DNA of 54,635 nt from a virus (IMGVR_UViG_3300047322_000465:1-54635), one strand, 5' to 3'; positions 41,394-48,664 are shown, numbered from the stretch's first letter. The notes: generated by a model from the sequence alone, not told the origin. Made by a program: numbers and translations.

Positions 41394-42061
41394 GGATCTC
41401 GGTCAGCGTGATGGCGCATCCTGATCGGCACGTGCGCGTGGCGGCCCTCCAGGTCGCCCTCGGGCGCCGGGTACCGGTGTACTGGGACCTAGAGGGGGCG
41501 CCCACGCGCGACCCCGAGCGGCTGTGGCGCACCGCGCGCGGCGCGTGGCGCCTCTACGACCCGGCGGCAGCCTGGCATCTCCTGCTCCAGGATGACGCGG
41601 TACCGGCCCTGGGACTGCTCGCCGCGCTTCCCGACGCGCTGGCGCATGTTCCGGCGCCAGCCGTCGTGAGCCTCTACGTGGGCACCGGGCGTCCGGTGCC
41701 GGGCGTCTGGCACGAGCTGGCTCGGCGGGGAGACGAGACGAAGGCGAGCTGGCTGGTTGGCCCGATGGTGTCTTGGGGGGTGGCGCTCGCGGTGCCCACG
41801 CACCTGATCCCGGAAATGATCGTGTGGGGCGACCAGCAGCGCGGTATCCCGGATGATCTGCGCGTGGGGCGCTGGGCGCATCGTCGCAAGCTCGAAGCCT
41901 GGTTCCCGTGGCCATCGCTGGTGAACCACCCCGACGGCGAGTCGCTGGTCGGTCACGGCGCCGGGCGCACCGCGCGCCGATTCCTGGAGGGCGATGCGCG
42001 CGCGGTGGACTGGGGTGGACCGGTGGTACGGTACGGACACGCACGGACAGGGCGCACGTGA
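41390..42061 (+). CDS. Glycosyltransferase-like protein at the end of the tail genes
   Basis: This 223-residue protein starts at a GTG overlapping the previous stop. ISVSVMAHPDRHVRVAALQV at the N-terminus, WHLLLQDDAVPALGLLAAL near residue 65 (candidate metal-binding acidic pair) and SWGVALAVPTHLIPEM near 130 resemble GT-A or GT25-type sugar transferases. It is separate from the other sugar cassette and may modify tail proteins. It ends at the convergent terminator. Confidence 0.72.
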   Translation: MRISVSVMAHPDRHVRVAALQVALGRRVPVYWDLEGAPTRDPERLWRTARGAWRLYDPAAAWHLLLQDDAVPALGLLAALPDALAHVPAPAVVSLYVGTGRPVPGVWHELARRGDETKASWLVGPMVSWGVALAVPTHLIPEMIVWGDQQRGIPDDLRVGRWAHRRKLEAWFPWPSLVNHPDGESLVGHGAGRTARRFLEGDARAVDWGGPVVRYGHARTGRT

Positions 42062-42097
42062 AGGGACCCCCGGAAAGTACTTCCCGGGGGTCCCTTC
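42060..42097. terminator. Bidirectional terminator between convergent arms
   Basis: A 14-bp stem (GAAGGGACCCCCGG at 42060-42073 with 42084-42097) overlaps the stop of the last + gene and separates it from the - arm. Confidence 0.9.
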
Positions 42098-42151
42098 CTT
42101 CGAGCTGGCGACGCTACGCGGTGACCGCGCGCCGGTAGTGCTTCGGTCCCC

Positions 42152-42841
42152 TCACCGTGCGCCACCGAGACGCGCCTGGTAGGCCATGCCCTGGAAGCGG
42201 CCGCCGGCCATGAAGAGCGCCGGGGCGCCGTCGGCCACGCTCGCCGTGCTCATCTGCATCACGCCGTGGCGCTCCACCTTGCCGAAGGCCGCGAGCACCT
42301 TCGGGGAGAACGAGTAGCTGGACGGCGAGACGCTAGCTACCCCCATCAGACTGTCGATCACCGCGTGGATGTCGACCTCGGCCGGATCTCCCGCCTCCAC
42401 GATCGGCGTACCCGACCCGGTGACGTAGAGCTTCAACGCGGGCCAGAGATCCAGTGCGGGCGGCCGCTCGATCTTCAACCGGTAGGAGTTGCTGAGGACG
42501 TTCGGGATCACGTCCAGCGTGAGCGGGGCGTAGGCCAGCTTGTCGGGGGAGAGCTTGAACGTGCTCACGATGCCCTTCACCTGCGCCACCGGAAGGCGCA
42601 GGCTGAACCCGACCTGGTCATGTTCGACGCCGTAGTCCAGCTCGTCAGAGTCTTCGGTGTCCATATCCCACCAGGTGCGCGCGGCCATCGAACGGCTGGT
42701 CGCCGAGACGAACAGGCGCTCCTGCACGGGCAGCCACTCGACGCGCACGCAGGTGTGCGCCACGTCGTCCTTGTCGGTGGCGACGAACGGCAGCGCGTCG
42801 CCGAGCATGCCGAGCAGCTCTCTGGTAGAGAGGGTGATCAT
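42152..42841 (-). CDS. DNA polymerase III sliding clamp (DnaN)-like protein
   Basis: This 229-residue protein starts ITLSTRELLGMLGDALPFVA, then RLFVSATSRSMAART near residue 45 and FSPKVLAAFGKVER near 187, the pattern of the first and last domains of beta clamps. At 229 residues it is much shorter than cellular clamps. It would tether a polymerase to DNA; no phage polymerase was found, so it may recruit the host enzyme. The start overlaps the WhiB stop. Confidence 0.68.
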   Translation of the reverse strand: MITLSTRELLGMLGDALPFVATDKDDVAHTCVRVEWLPVQERLFVSATSRSMAARTWWDMDTEDSDELDYGVEHDQVGFSLRLPVAQVKGIVSTFKLSPDKLAYAPLTLDVIPNVLSNSYRLKIERPPALDLWPALKLYVTGSGTPIVEAGDPAEVDIHAVIDSLMGVASVSPSSYSFSPKVLAAFGKVERHGVMQMSTASVADGAPALFMAGGRFQGMAYQARLGGAR

Positions 42842-43173
42842 TTGTCCTCCTGGTGGTGCCGACGGATAGTCGGCTTCGTGGTGAGAATGAGCGCGGCACG
42901 CTCATCCTCGTCGGTTCCTCCCCAGACGCCCCAGATGATGACGGGACTGCCGAGCGCCCATGCGAGGCACTCGCGCCGAACGGGGCACTGCGCACAGATG
43001 CTCTTCGCGGCGGCGGTACGGTCGCGAGCGTGGATGCCGCGCCCGACCGGGAAGAACAGCTCCGGGTCGAGACCTCGACATCGCGCGTCGGCGCGCCACG
43101 TCTCCAGCCGATCAGCGTCGCTGTCGCGCGGGCGCAAGCTCGGGCGCGTCAGGTTTGCGGTCTTCGCCATCAT
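42838..43173 (-). CDS. WhiB-family transcription factor
   Basis: This 111-residue protein has the four WhiB cysteines (one in DARCRGLDPELFF, then CAQCPVRREC), the GVWGG turn and a basic tail (KPTIRRHHQEDK). WhiB proteins carry a [4Fe-4S] cluster and act with sigma factors; phage copies can block host WhiB or superinfection. ATG at 43173 overlaps the upstream stop; 43170 is the alternative. Actinobacteria-specific family. Confidence 0.9.
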   Translation of the reverse strand: MMAKTANLTRPSLRPRDSDADRLETWRADARCRGLDPELFFPVGRGIHARDRTAAAKSICAQCPVRRECLAWALGSPVIIWGVWGGTDEDERAALILTTKPTIRRHHQEDK

Positions 43174-43424
43174 CCGGCTCCGTGCTCGACCGAGAGCTTG
43201 CACCGGTCGCAGATGACGACCTCGGCGCGCTCGTCGTGCAGGATGGTGGCCGGCGCGTCGCCGCACAGCGCGTCGTGCATCGCGCGCGGGACGACGGGTG
43301 CGGCGCGGTGGATCAGGTCGTCTTCCGGGAAGTACCAAATCATGCTGCCCGGGAGTCGGTCCCCGAGGATGTACTCATCCGCCAAGACGTGCAGCGCGCT
43401 GGCGATGGCGCGGGCAGTCATCAT
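43170..43424 (-). CDS. Small protein with C-terminal CxxC
   Basis: This 84-residue protein has a helical start (ARAIASALHVLADEYI), a middle MIWYFPEDDLI and a C-terminal CDRC. GGAGG is 6 bases upstream of the ATG at 43424, so the longer open frame to 43583 is rejected. It has a structured leader and the promoter at 43528-43555. Confidence 0.65.
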   Translation of the reverse strand: MMTARAIASALHVLADEYILGDRLPGSMIWYFPEDDLIHRAAPVVPRAMHDALCGDAPATILHDERAEVVICDRCKLSVEHGAG

Positions 43425-43452
43425 CGTTACCTCCGAGAGTGAAGCTGGTGTG

Positions 43453-43520
43453 CGGGGAGAGCGGCAGCGGTCCGGCGTCGGAGCTTCGTCGGCAACGCCG
43501 CCGCGCCCTTGCTCTCCCCG
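43453..43520 (-). promoter_or_regulatory. Structured leader of the 43424 gene
   Basis: CGGGGAGAGC (43453-43462) and GCTCTCCCCG (43511-43520) form a 10-bp stem enclosing 48 bases with further pairing potential. It lies between the promoter and the ribosome binding site, so it could be an attenuator or riboregulator. Confidence 0.5.
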
Positions 43521-43527
43521 TCCATCC

Positions 43528-43555
43528 AACGTATCACGGATAGCGCATACGTCAA
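43528..43555 (-). promoter_or_regulatory. TTGACGTAT-class promoter, - strand
   Basis: Read on -, TTGACG (43555-43550), 16 bases and TACGTT (43533-43528). The spacer TATGCGCTATCCGTGA matches that of the promoter at 11022-11049 at 12 of 16 positions. Confidence 0.68.
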
Positions 43556-43764
43556 CCGTTCTCGACCTGCTGATTCCTGACATCCAGCCATGGCCGACGC
43601 GGGCGCGGAGCCGGTGGGGCGAGCAGCGTTGCGCCCGGCGTGCGCCGGGGAAGCGGCAGCGGCGGAACGGGGCTGACCACGAAGAACGGGTAGGTCTCGC
43701 CGAAGATAGTCAGCTCGGCGTCGCCGAGCACCTCGGTTGTCGGGTCGAGCGGGTCCCCGCTCAC
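43552..43764 (-). CDS. Hypothetical protein
   Basis: This 70-residue protein starts at a GTG overlapping the previous stop. It opens DPLDPTTEVLGDAELTIFGE and becomes Pro/Arg-rich. The 3' end overlaps the promoter at 43528-43555. No family is recognised. Confidence 0.55.
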   Translation of the reverse strand: MSGDPLDPTTEVLGDAELTIFGETYPFFVVSPVPPLPLPRRTPGATLLAPPAPRPRRPWLDVRNQQVENG

Positions 43765-44129
43765 GTCCAGTCCGGCGGATCGAGGATCGCGCCGAGCGCC
43801 CACGCGATGGCGCGCAGTTCCTGACCGACCACGCGCGGCGTGTCGGTGGCGTGCCGGCGCTCGTAGGAGATGATCGACATGTCCAGCCCTTCCTCCAGGT
43901 GGTCGAGCACCTCGGCGACGTGGACGCTCTCCAGCTCGCTGAGGTCGATCGCACGGCACGGCTGCTTGTGGACGGCCCAACACACCGCCTGCGTAAGGTT
44001 CAGCCCGCACGGGCCGATCTGAGGGGCCTTGCCGGTGGACGCGCTGGCCAGCCAGCCGTGCTCGCCGATCAGCTTGGCGGCCTCGCGGATCACCTCGGGT
44101 GCGGTGAGTGGTACAGTCTGATTCGTCAT
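43761..44129 (-). CDS. DUF6197-like protein
   Basis: This 122-residue helical protein (EVIREAAKLIGEHGWLASAS; CGLNLTQAVCWAVHKQPC) resembles DUF6197 proteins frequent in actinomycete phages and plasmids; function unknown. The start ATGACGAAT and its upstream GATGGGA match those of the 45038 gene, which supports this start. Confidence 0.65.
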   Translation of the reverse strand: MTNQTVPLTAPEVIREAAKLIGEHGWLASASTGKAPQIGPCGLNLTQAVCWAVHKQPCRAIDLSELESVHVAEVLDHLEEGLDMSIISYERRHATDTPRVVGQELRAIAWALGAILDPPDWT

Positions 44130-44167
44130 TAGAGGTCCCATCTCGGTTGACATTTCGTTTTCCACGA

Positions 44168-44195
44168 TAGGCCCCGGGCTGCATCCTGGGGCCTA
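44168..44195 (-). terminator. Terminator-like hairpin
   Basis: TAGGCCCC (44168-44175) pairs with GGGGCCTA (44188-44195), extended by three more pairs, between the 44393 and 44129 genes. Confidence 0.6.
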
Positions 44196-44204
44196 CTTGG
44201 CGTT

Positions 44205-44393
44205 CTAGTGCTGGTCGAGCTGGATAGCGCTGACCTGATGCGCCACGCCTCGAACCAGATCCCAGCGCTCCCCCTCCGGCGAGCGCACGATCCACCCGCG
44301 CGCGACCAGCAGATCCGCGTACCTCTCCTCGCGCTGTCGCATCCGGGTGGCCGTGGCCTTCTCGGTGCGCTTCTTCTTCTCGGGTTCGTCCAT
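44205..44393 (-). CDS. Small basic protein
   Basis: This 62-residue protein begins MDEPEKKKRTEKATATRMRQ and continues with ERYADLLVARGWIVRSPEGE, suggesting a small helical or winged-helix-like DNA-binding protein. TTGACG and TTACCA give a promoter ending about 9 bases before this ATG, so the message may be leaderless; an ATG at 44402 is the alternative. Confidence 0.62.
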   Translation of the reverse strand: MDEPEKKKRTEKATATRMRQREERYADLLVARGWIVRSPEGERWDLVRGVAHQVSAIQLDQH

Positions 44394-44401
44394 AGCGATC
44401 A

Positions 44402-44430
44402 TGGTAACTGACGTAGCACGAATTCGTCAA
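44402..44430 (-). promoter_or_regulatory. TTGACG-type promoter, - strand
   Basis: On -, TTGACG (44430-44425), 17 bases and TTACCA (44407-44402) precede the 44393 start. The spacer begins AATTCGTG, partly like the other TTGACGTAT promoters. Confidence 0.5.
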
Positions 44431-44457
44431 CCGTCACGTGGAGTGATCGGGACACGG

Positions 44458-44494
44458 AGAAGCCCGGCCCCGTCTCTAGCGGGGCCGGGCTTCT
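44458..44494 (-). terminator. Strong terminator after the SSB-like gene
   Basis: A 15-bp perfect stem (44458-44472 with 44480-44494) and 7-base loop lie just downstream of the gene ending at 44502. Confidence 0.88.
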
Positions 44495-44501
44495 GGTCGA
44501 G

Positions 44502-45038
44502 CTACGCGCCGAACGGGCTCACCGGCTGCTTGCTGGCGAGGTAGTCCCGTGCGATCTGCGCGTCCTCGGGCGCGAACTTCTCCAGCACCCACGCGAACTG
44601 AATCGGGGCGCTACCCGGACGCCACGCGTCGAGCGCGGCCTCCAGCGCCTCCGTGGTCGGGTACTTCCCGCTCTTGGCGTCCGCACCGATCGGCACCCGG
44701 CGCAGGGTACCGAGGATCGCGGGAATCTTGTCCCGTACGGCCTTCTCGGCGGCGGCCACGATCGGCTTCTGCGACCAGTACATCGAGTCGAAGGACTCGC
44801 CGGCCCGCAGCCCGGTGAGCACCACCGTGTCGGCGGATAGCCGGGTGGCCATCACGCCCGGAGCCTGCTGGTACGCCTGCACCTGCTCGAATTTAACGGG
44901 CGTGAGGAGGAGCAGGCAGCCGTTCAACTCGGCCGGCTTCGGGAAGTCGCCGCCGCCGCCGGACGGCTGGCCGAACGGATCGGTGGGGTTGACGCTGGGG
45001 CTGCCGTCGGCCTGCGCGAACGGGTCGAGATTCGTCAT
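44502..45038 (-). CDS. SSB-like recombination/replication protein
   Basis: This 178-residue protein has a flexible N-terminus with NPTDPFGQPSGGGGDFPKP, a core with GCLLLLTPVKFEQVQAYQQA and SADTVVLTGLRAGESFDSMY, and ends KQPVSPFGA. It resembles a family of actinophage proteins near exonucleases, possibly ssDNA binding. The DPFGQP segment recurs at the start of the exonuclease at 46462. The start uses the GATGGGA/ATGACGAAT pattern shared with 44129. Confidence 0.65.
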   Translation of the reverse strand: MTNLDPFAQADGSPSVNPTDPFGQPSGGGGDFPKPAELNGCLLLLTPVKFEQVQAYQQAPGVMATRLSADTVVLTGLRAGESFDSMYWSQKPIVAAAEKAVRDKIPAILGTLRRVPIGADAKSGKYPTTEALEAALDAWRPGSAPIQFAWVLEKFAPEDAQIARDYLASKQPVSPFGA

Positions 45039-45072
45039 GTCGGATTTCCCATCCTGTTGACTGTTTTCTGAT

Positions 45073-45104
45073 GGTGCGCACTCCGTTGTCGCGAAGTGCG
45101 CACC
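45073..45104 (-). promoter_or_regulatory. Leader hairpin upstream of SSB-like gene
   Basis: GGTGCGCACT (45073-45082) pairs with AGTGCGCACC (45095-45104), between the tRNA and the SSB-like gene. It may terminate the tRNA transcript or protect the message. Confidence 0.55.
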
Positions 45105-45142
45105 TTGCCTGCGGGGCAAACAGACCCTGTGAGGGGAGCTGC

Positions 45143-45213
45143 GTGCGCGGACGGGATTCGAACCCGCATCTCTGGCTTTGTGGGCCAACGCTAATCCGTT
45201 GAGCTACCGCACT
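45143..45213 (-). tRNA. tRNA, anticodon uncertain (reads ACA)
   Basis: On - this folds as a cloverleaf: acceptor AGTGCGG with CCGCGCA (first pair mismatched), D-arm GCTC...TAGC, anticodon stem TTGGC/GCCAG, T-arm GCGGG-TTCGAAT-CCCGT. The 7-base anticodon loop is CCACAAA, giving ACA (nominally Cys) with C33 instead of the usual T33, so the identity is uncertain. The CCA end is not encoded. Confidence 0.72.
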
Positions 45214-45322
45214 CCAGCGCTTACGTGCGCCACACGCACCGTAGTCGGTGAACCGAATCTGCATCCGGCCTACGCGTTGTCCCGGGGTCTATTCCGGTGC
45301 CCGTCACGTAGCGCCTTCGCTC

Positions 45323-45417
45323 GACTCGCATCCTGCCGTGGACTCGAACCACGGTGGCCGGTGAGCGCTCACCGGTCGACAACTGCCTATCCAGGACTGC
45401 CGCTCGGCGACCGAGTC
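45323..45417 (-). tRNA. tRNA-like element with long variable arm
   Basis: On -, GACTCG and CGAGTC close a 95-base element with a consensus T-arm (CGTGG-TTCGAGT-CCACG) and a 7-bp hairpin (CCGGTGA/TCACCGG) like a class II variable arm. A CTGGATA loop could place Ser anticodon GGA. Six extra bases separate the T-arm from the acceptor, so this may be a degenerate tRNA or another structured RNA. Confidence 0.42.
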
Positions 45418-45458
45418 TAGAGCGCGAAGCTCAGAACCTCGATCTGCCTTGCGCTTCG

Positions 45459-45486
45459 AGCCTAACACCTACCTACTAGCTACGCA
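45459..45486 (-). promoter_or_regulatory. Operator/promoter for the tRNA locus
   Basis: CTAACACCTACCTACTAG (45462-45479), a diverged copy of the operator, overlaps the stop of the exonuclease gene. The - strand -10 is TAGGCT (45464-45459). Confidence 0.65.
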
Positions 45487-46462
45487 ACCCCGCCGCGACC
45501 TGCTTTCCGAGCGCCTCCAGCGCCTCGGTCCACAGCCCCCGCGCGTTCGCGTCCTGCCACACCGCCGTCAGGTCCGCGCGGCACGTGGCCGAGCGAATCC
45601 GGCTCGCGTAGTCGCTGCCGCCCCAGTGCGGCGCGGTACCCATCGGCAGCGACAGGTCGCGCCGGGACCGCCACGCGCGGACCTTGGCGCACAGTTCGGC
45701 CGCCTCCCAGCCGGCCGTCAGGTCCACCTGGTAGAGGTCGGTGCGGCCGACTCCGATCGGCACGTGCGCGACGATCCCGGTATCCCTGACCAGGGTCTTC
45801 GGCATCTCGATCCAGTCGTCCGCGTCGTCGTCCCAGTAGTGGGTGGCGTTCGCGTAGAGCGCGAGCTGGATGGAGACCGACCCCCACGAGTAGGACATGT
45901 CCTTGGCGGTCTTCACGTCCCCGATGTAGTGGTCGGCCGACGTGGCCGTGGCGTAGAGCCGGTCGAACTTCCCGCACAGGTTGTAGCGCGGGATCGCCAC
46001 GAAGCGCTCGATGTACCGGGTGTCGACCACGAGCGCACCGGCGGTCAGGGCCTTCTGGTACCCCTCGACGTCCGCGAGCCACTCGGCCGGCGCCTCGACC
46101 ACGTCGCCGCGATCCGCCTTCTCGGTGAGCGCGTGCATCGCGGTGCCCCGGTTCGCACCTTCGGTGCCCCCGGCTGCCTCCTTCGCCTTCCAGGCGACGT
46201 CCTGGAGGGCGGCCTTGTCCTCCAGGGGCGTGGCCACCGCGAGCGCGTGCAGGTCGCTGCGCATCCCGAGGCCCTTCACGATCAGCCGCTGATCCCACTT
46301 GTGAAGACCGCTCATGTCCTCGATGGCCTTCGCGAACGTGGTTACCCGGCTCCAGGTCTCCATTTTCCCGGTCTCCACCCCGAGGAGGCGGTACCGGCCG
46401 TTACGCACCTGGGGGGCGCGAGCGCTCGCCGCGCCGCCGGGCTGGCCGAAGGGGTCCGTCAT
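45476..46462 (-). CDS. RecB/Cas4-like PD-(D/E)XK exonuclease
   Basis: This 328-residue protein has a RecB/Cas4-type nuclease core: RGTAMHALTEKAD with His near residue 109, CGKFDRLYATA with Asp near 165, and HYIGDVKTAKD with the Asp-x-Lys near 178-181. It begins DPFGQPGG, shared with the SSB-like protein. With the next helicase it forms a recombination pair that would resect ends. ATG overlaps the helicase stop. Confidence 0.82.
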   Translation of the reverse strand: MTDPFGQPGGAASARAPQVRNGRYRLLGVETGKMETWSRVTTFAKAIEDMSGLHKWDQRLIVKGLGMRSDLHALAVATPLEDKAALQDVAWKAKEAAGGTEGANRGTAMHALTEKADRGDVVEAPAEWLADVEGYQKALTAGALVVDTRYIERFVAIPRYNLCGKFDRLYATATSADHYIGDVKTAKDMSYSWGSVSIQLALYANATHYWDDDADDWIEMPKTLVRDTGIVAHVPIGVGRTDLYQVDLTAGWEAAELCAKVRAWRSRRDLSLPMGTAPHWGGSDYASRIRSATCRADLTAVWQDANARGLWTEALEALGKQVAAGLRS

Positions 46463-48288
46463 GCTGTCGCTCCGATGCTCTGGGTGGCGAAGTACGCCGC
46501 GATGGGGTCAATCCTCTTGCTGGCCATCTGGCCGTCGATCAGGGCGGACACGTCGCCCTTGCTGGCGCCCTCAGGTACCGCGATGCCGCGCGAGCGGCAC
46601 AGGTCGAGCTGCTTCTCGCTGGGGGCCGTCCTGCGCCACCCCTTCGCCTTGTCCAGCGTCATCGCGGCGTTGAGTCCGCCCATGTCGCTGGCGAGATCCT
46701 CGCCCCACGTGAACGCGAGGTCGAGCGGGAGTCCCCGGTGCTCGCTGACGTCGCCCCGCTTGCCGTCGCGGGCGTCGTAGGCCGATTTGCAGCACCACAC
46801 CACGTCATAGGTGCCGGGGTCAGCCTCGGGGCCGGTCGCCGGCACCACGAACACGTACACCGACCCGGCGCCGGTTCCCGCGCTCAGGAAGTACGTGCCG
46901 CCGGCCGTCTTCAACCACAGCCGACTGGACGCGGTGGCGAGCGGGTCGAAGTCCACCACTACGGTGGGGCCGAAGTGGGTCAGCTTGACGCGGCCGCCCT
47001 CGTCCGCGAAACCCTCGTCCAGCGCGCCGAGGTCGAAGGCGTCCTCCGCCTCGATCAGGCCCTGCCCGTCCTGGAGGCGAATCTCGCGGTCGGAGAGGTC
47101 CACCAGCGAGGCCAGCCCATGCACCGCGCTGGCGCCGACCACGTCGAGAATCAGGCAGTCCTGACCCTCGCGCGACTGCGCGGGATCGGGACGCAGGCCC
47201 CGACCCACCATCTGCTGGTACAGCCCGGCCGAGCGGGTGGGGCGCGCGATCACGATGCACGAGACCTTCGGACTGTCGAAGCCCTCCGTGAGCACCATGC
47301 AGTTGCTGATCACCTGCGTCTCGCCGGACTCCAGCCGGCCGAGGATCGCGCGCCGCTCCTCCTGCGCGAGGGCGCCGTGCACCACCTCGGCGGTGATGCC
47401 CTGCGCGCCGAGCGCCGCCGCGAAGCCGTACGCGGAGTCGACGGTGGGCGCGAAGAGGATGCCGGGGCGCTCGGCGGCGTGCTCGACGTACGCCTTCGCC
47501 ACGATCTCTGGCGCCAGCGATGCCTCAAGTGCCTCTTCGAGTGCGCCGGCCTGGTAGTCCCCGGCGGTCTTCTTCACGGCCGCGAGGTCGAAATCCGCGA
47601 TCTCGATCCGCTTGCCTCGGGGTTCCAGCAGGTAGCCGCGCCGGATCATGAACGATATGTCTTTCTTGTACGACACCTTCTCCCAGATGTCGGACAGCTT
47701 GCCCTTGTCCCCGCGCACCAGCGTGGCGGTGAAGCCGGCGGTGCGCGTGGTGCGCTCGGTACCCCGATTGAGGCCGGTACCGAGGCAGTCGGAGCAGGAT
47801 TCGCCGGACCATGCGCCCGCACCCTTACCCCCACAGGTAGAACAGCGGCGCCCCATGCATCCGTAGTGCCCCAGGATGTCGCGGTACGTCTTCGCGGTCG
47901 CGTGGTGGCACTCGTCCACGATCACGAGACCCACATTCCGGATCATCGAGCGGCGCGCGGCGTTGCGCAGGGACTGGACGGACGCCACGATCACGGTCGC
48001 GGTGACCTCGTTGCGCGCGGCCTTGACGATGCCCACCTTGAGGTGGGGCGCCACGGCGTGCAGCTTCTTCGCGGCCTGCGTCACCAGCTCGTCGGTGTGC
48101 GCGAGAATCAGCACCCGCTTGCCGCCGTTCGCGGTCACGTACCGGCTGGACAGGTGCGAGAACACCACCGTCTTACCGGCGCCGGTCGGCAGCACGGCGG
48201 CGAGGCGCGAGGCGCCACCCTCCCAGTCGCGCATGAGCGCATCGATGGCAGCTTCCTGGTAGTCGCGGGGCTTGAGGAGGGCGCTCAC
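46459..48288 (-). CDS. SF2 DNA helicase with DnaJ-type zinc insertion
   Basis: This 609-residue helicase has Walker A LPTGAGKT near residue 35, DECHH motif II near 125, TAT motif III, and motif VI (QMVGRGLRPDP) near 385. Between motifs II and III is CSTCGGKG and CSDCLGTG, which is CxxCxGxG zinc binding as in DnaJ. The C-terminal half has an uncommon beta-rich region (VVVDFDPLATASSRLWLKTA). The GTG start overlaps the upstream stop. It probably acts in recombination with the exonuclease. Confidence 0.88.
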   Translation of the reverse strand: MSALLKPRDYQEAAIDALMRDWEGGASRLAAVLPTGAGKTVVFSHLSSRYVTANGGKRVLILAHTDELVTQAAKKLHAVAPHLKVGIVKAARNEVTATVIVASVQSLRNAARRSMIRNVGLVIVDECHHATAKTYRDILGHYGCMGRRCSTCGGKGAGAWSGESCSDCLGTGLNRGTERTTRTAGFTATLVRGDKGKLSDIWEKVSYKKDISFMIRRGYLLEPRGKRIEIADFDLAAVKKTAGDYQAGALEEALEASLAPEIVAKAYVEHAAERPGILFAPTVDSAYGFAAALGAQGITAEVVHGALAQEERRAILGRLESGETQVISNCMVLTEGFDSPKVSCIVIARPTRSAGLYQQMVGRGLRPDPAQSREGQDCLILDVVGASAVHGLASLVDLSDREIRLQDGQGLIEAEDAFDLGALDEGFADEGGRVKLTHFGPTVVVDFDPLATASSRLWLKTAGGTYFLSAGTGAGSVYVFVVPATGPEADPGTYDVVWCCKSAYDARDGKRGDVSEHRGLPLDLAFTWGEDLASDMGGLNAAMTLDKAKGWRRTAPSEKQLDLCRSRGIAVPEGASKGDVSALIDGQMASKRIDPIAAYFATQSIGATA

Positions 48289-48533
48289 GCCTTCCACTCC
48301 TCGATGACCTGCGCCGAGCGCGGGAACTCGACGGTTACGGCGTCGCCGTGCGCGTCCAGCTCCAGGGTCAACCCGTACGCCTCGACGGTCTCCGTGACCA
48401 CCCAAGAGTGGTCAACCTCGACCACCTTCACGTTGACCATGACCATCTTCTCGACGTAGTCCAGGATCGCGTCACGCTTCTTGTCGGACAGCTTGCCCGG
48501 CAGGGAGTTCAGGAACTCCTCGAACTCGTCCAT
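48285..48533 (-). CDS. Hypothetical acidic protein
   Basis: This 82-residue protein has a helical start (EFEEFLNSLPGKLSDKKRDA) and a beta-rich end (VEAYGLTLELDAHGDAVTVE). The start at 48533 is chosen because GAGAGGAG gives 6-base spacing. It is the first gene of the operon with the helicase and exonuclease. Confidence 0.65.
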   Translation of the reverse strand: MDEFEEFLNSLPGKLSDKKRDAILDYVEKMVMVNVKVVEVDHSWVVTETVEAYGLTLELDAHGDAVTVEFPRSAQVIEEWKA

Positions 48534-48596
48534 GGCCATCTCCTCTCGATCTTCGCGGGTCACCCGGTCCCGCTCACTTCGTCTGGGTGTGTAGTC

Positions 48597-48624
48597 AGTC
48601 TAACAGATACCTAGTAGGTGTCAA
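48597..48624 (-). promoter_or_regulatory. Operator/promoter for the helicase-exonuclease operon
   Basis: On -, TTGACA (48624-48619), 16 bases and TAGACT (48602-48597) enclose the palindrome CTAACAGATACCTAGTAG (48600-48617). Confidence 0.9.
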
Positions 48625-48630
48625 GCGGAA

Positions 48631-48650
48631 GGGGCGCCCGAGGGCGCCCC
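48631..48650 (-). terminator. Terminator after the 48665 gene
   Basis: GGGGCGCCC (48631-48639) pairs with GGGCGCCCC (48642-48650) over a tight loop, followed on - by TTCC. Confidence 0.7.
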
Positions 48651-48664
48651 GGTTCCGACGAAGC

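Noticed and set aside
41117-42061. A continuous frame joining the SAP-like N-terminus to the glycosyltransferase
   Set aside because: The middle is an Arg/Gly/Ala shadow of the SAP-like frame; the GTG at 41390 overlaps the SAP stop as expected for a separate gene.
43170-43583. The long 137-codon form of the CxxC protein
   Set aside because: The extra N-terminal part covers the promoter and structured leader; GGAGG supports the start at 43424.
44146-44175. TTGACA followed by TAGGCC on the + strand
   Set aside because: There is no + gene downstream, and the TAGGCC lies in a - strand terminator stem.
45240-45300. A third tRNA between the two tRNA-like elements
   Set aside because: GCACCG/CGGTGC could form an acceptor, but no T-loop or anticodon arm of normal shape fits.
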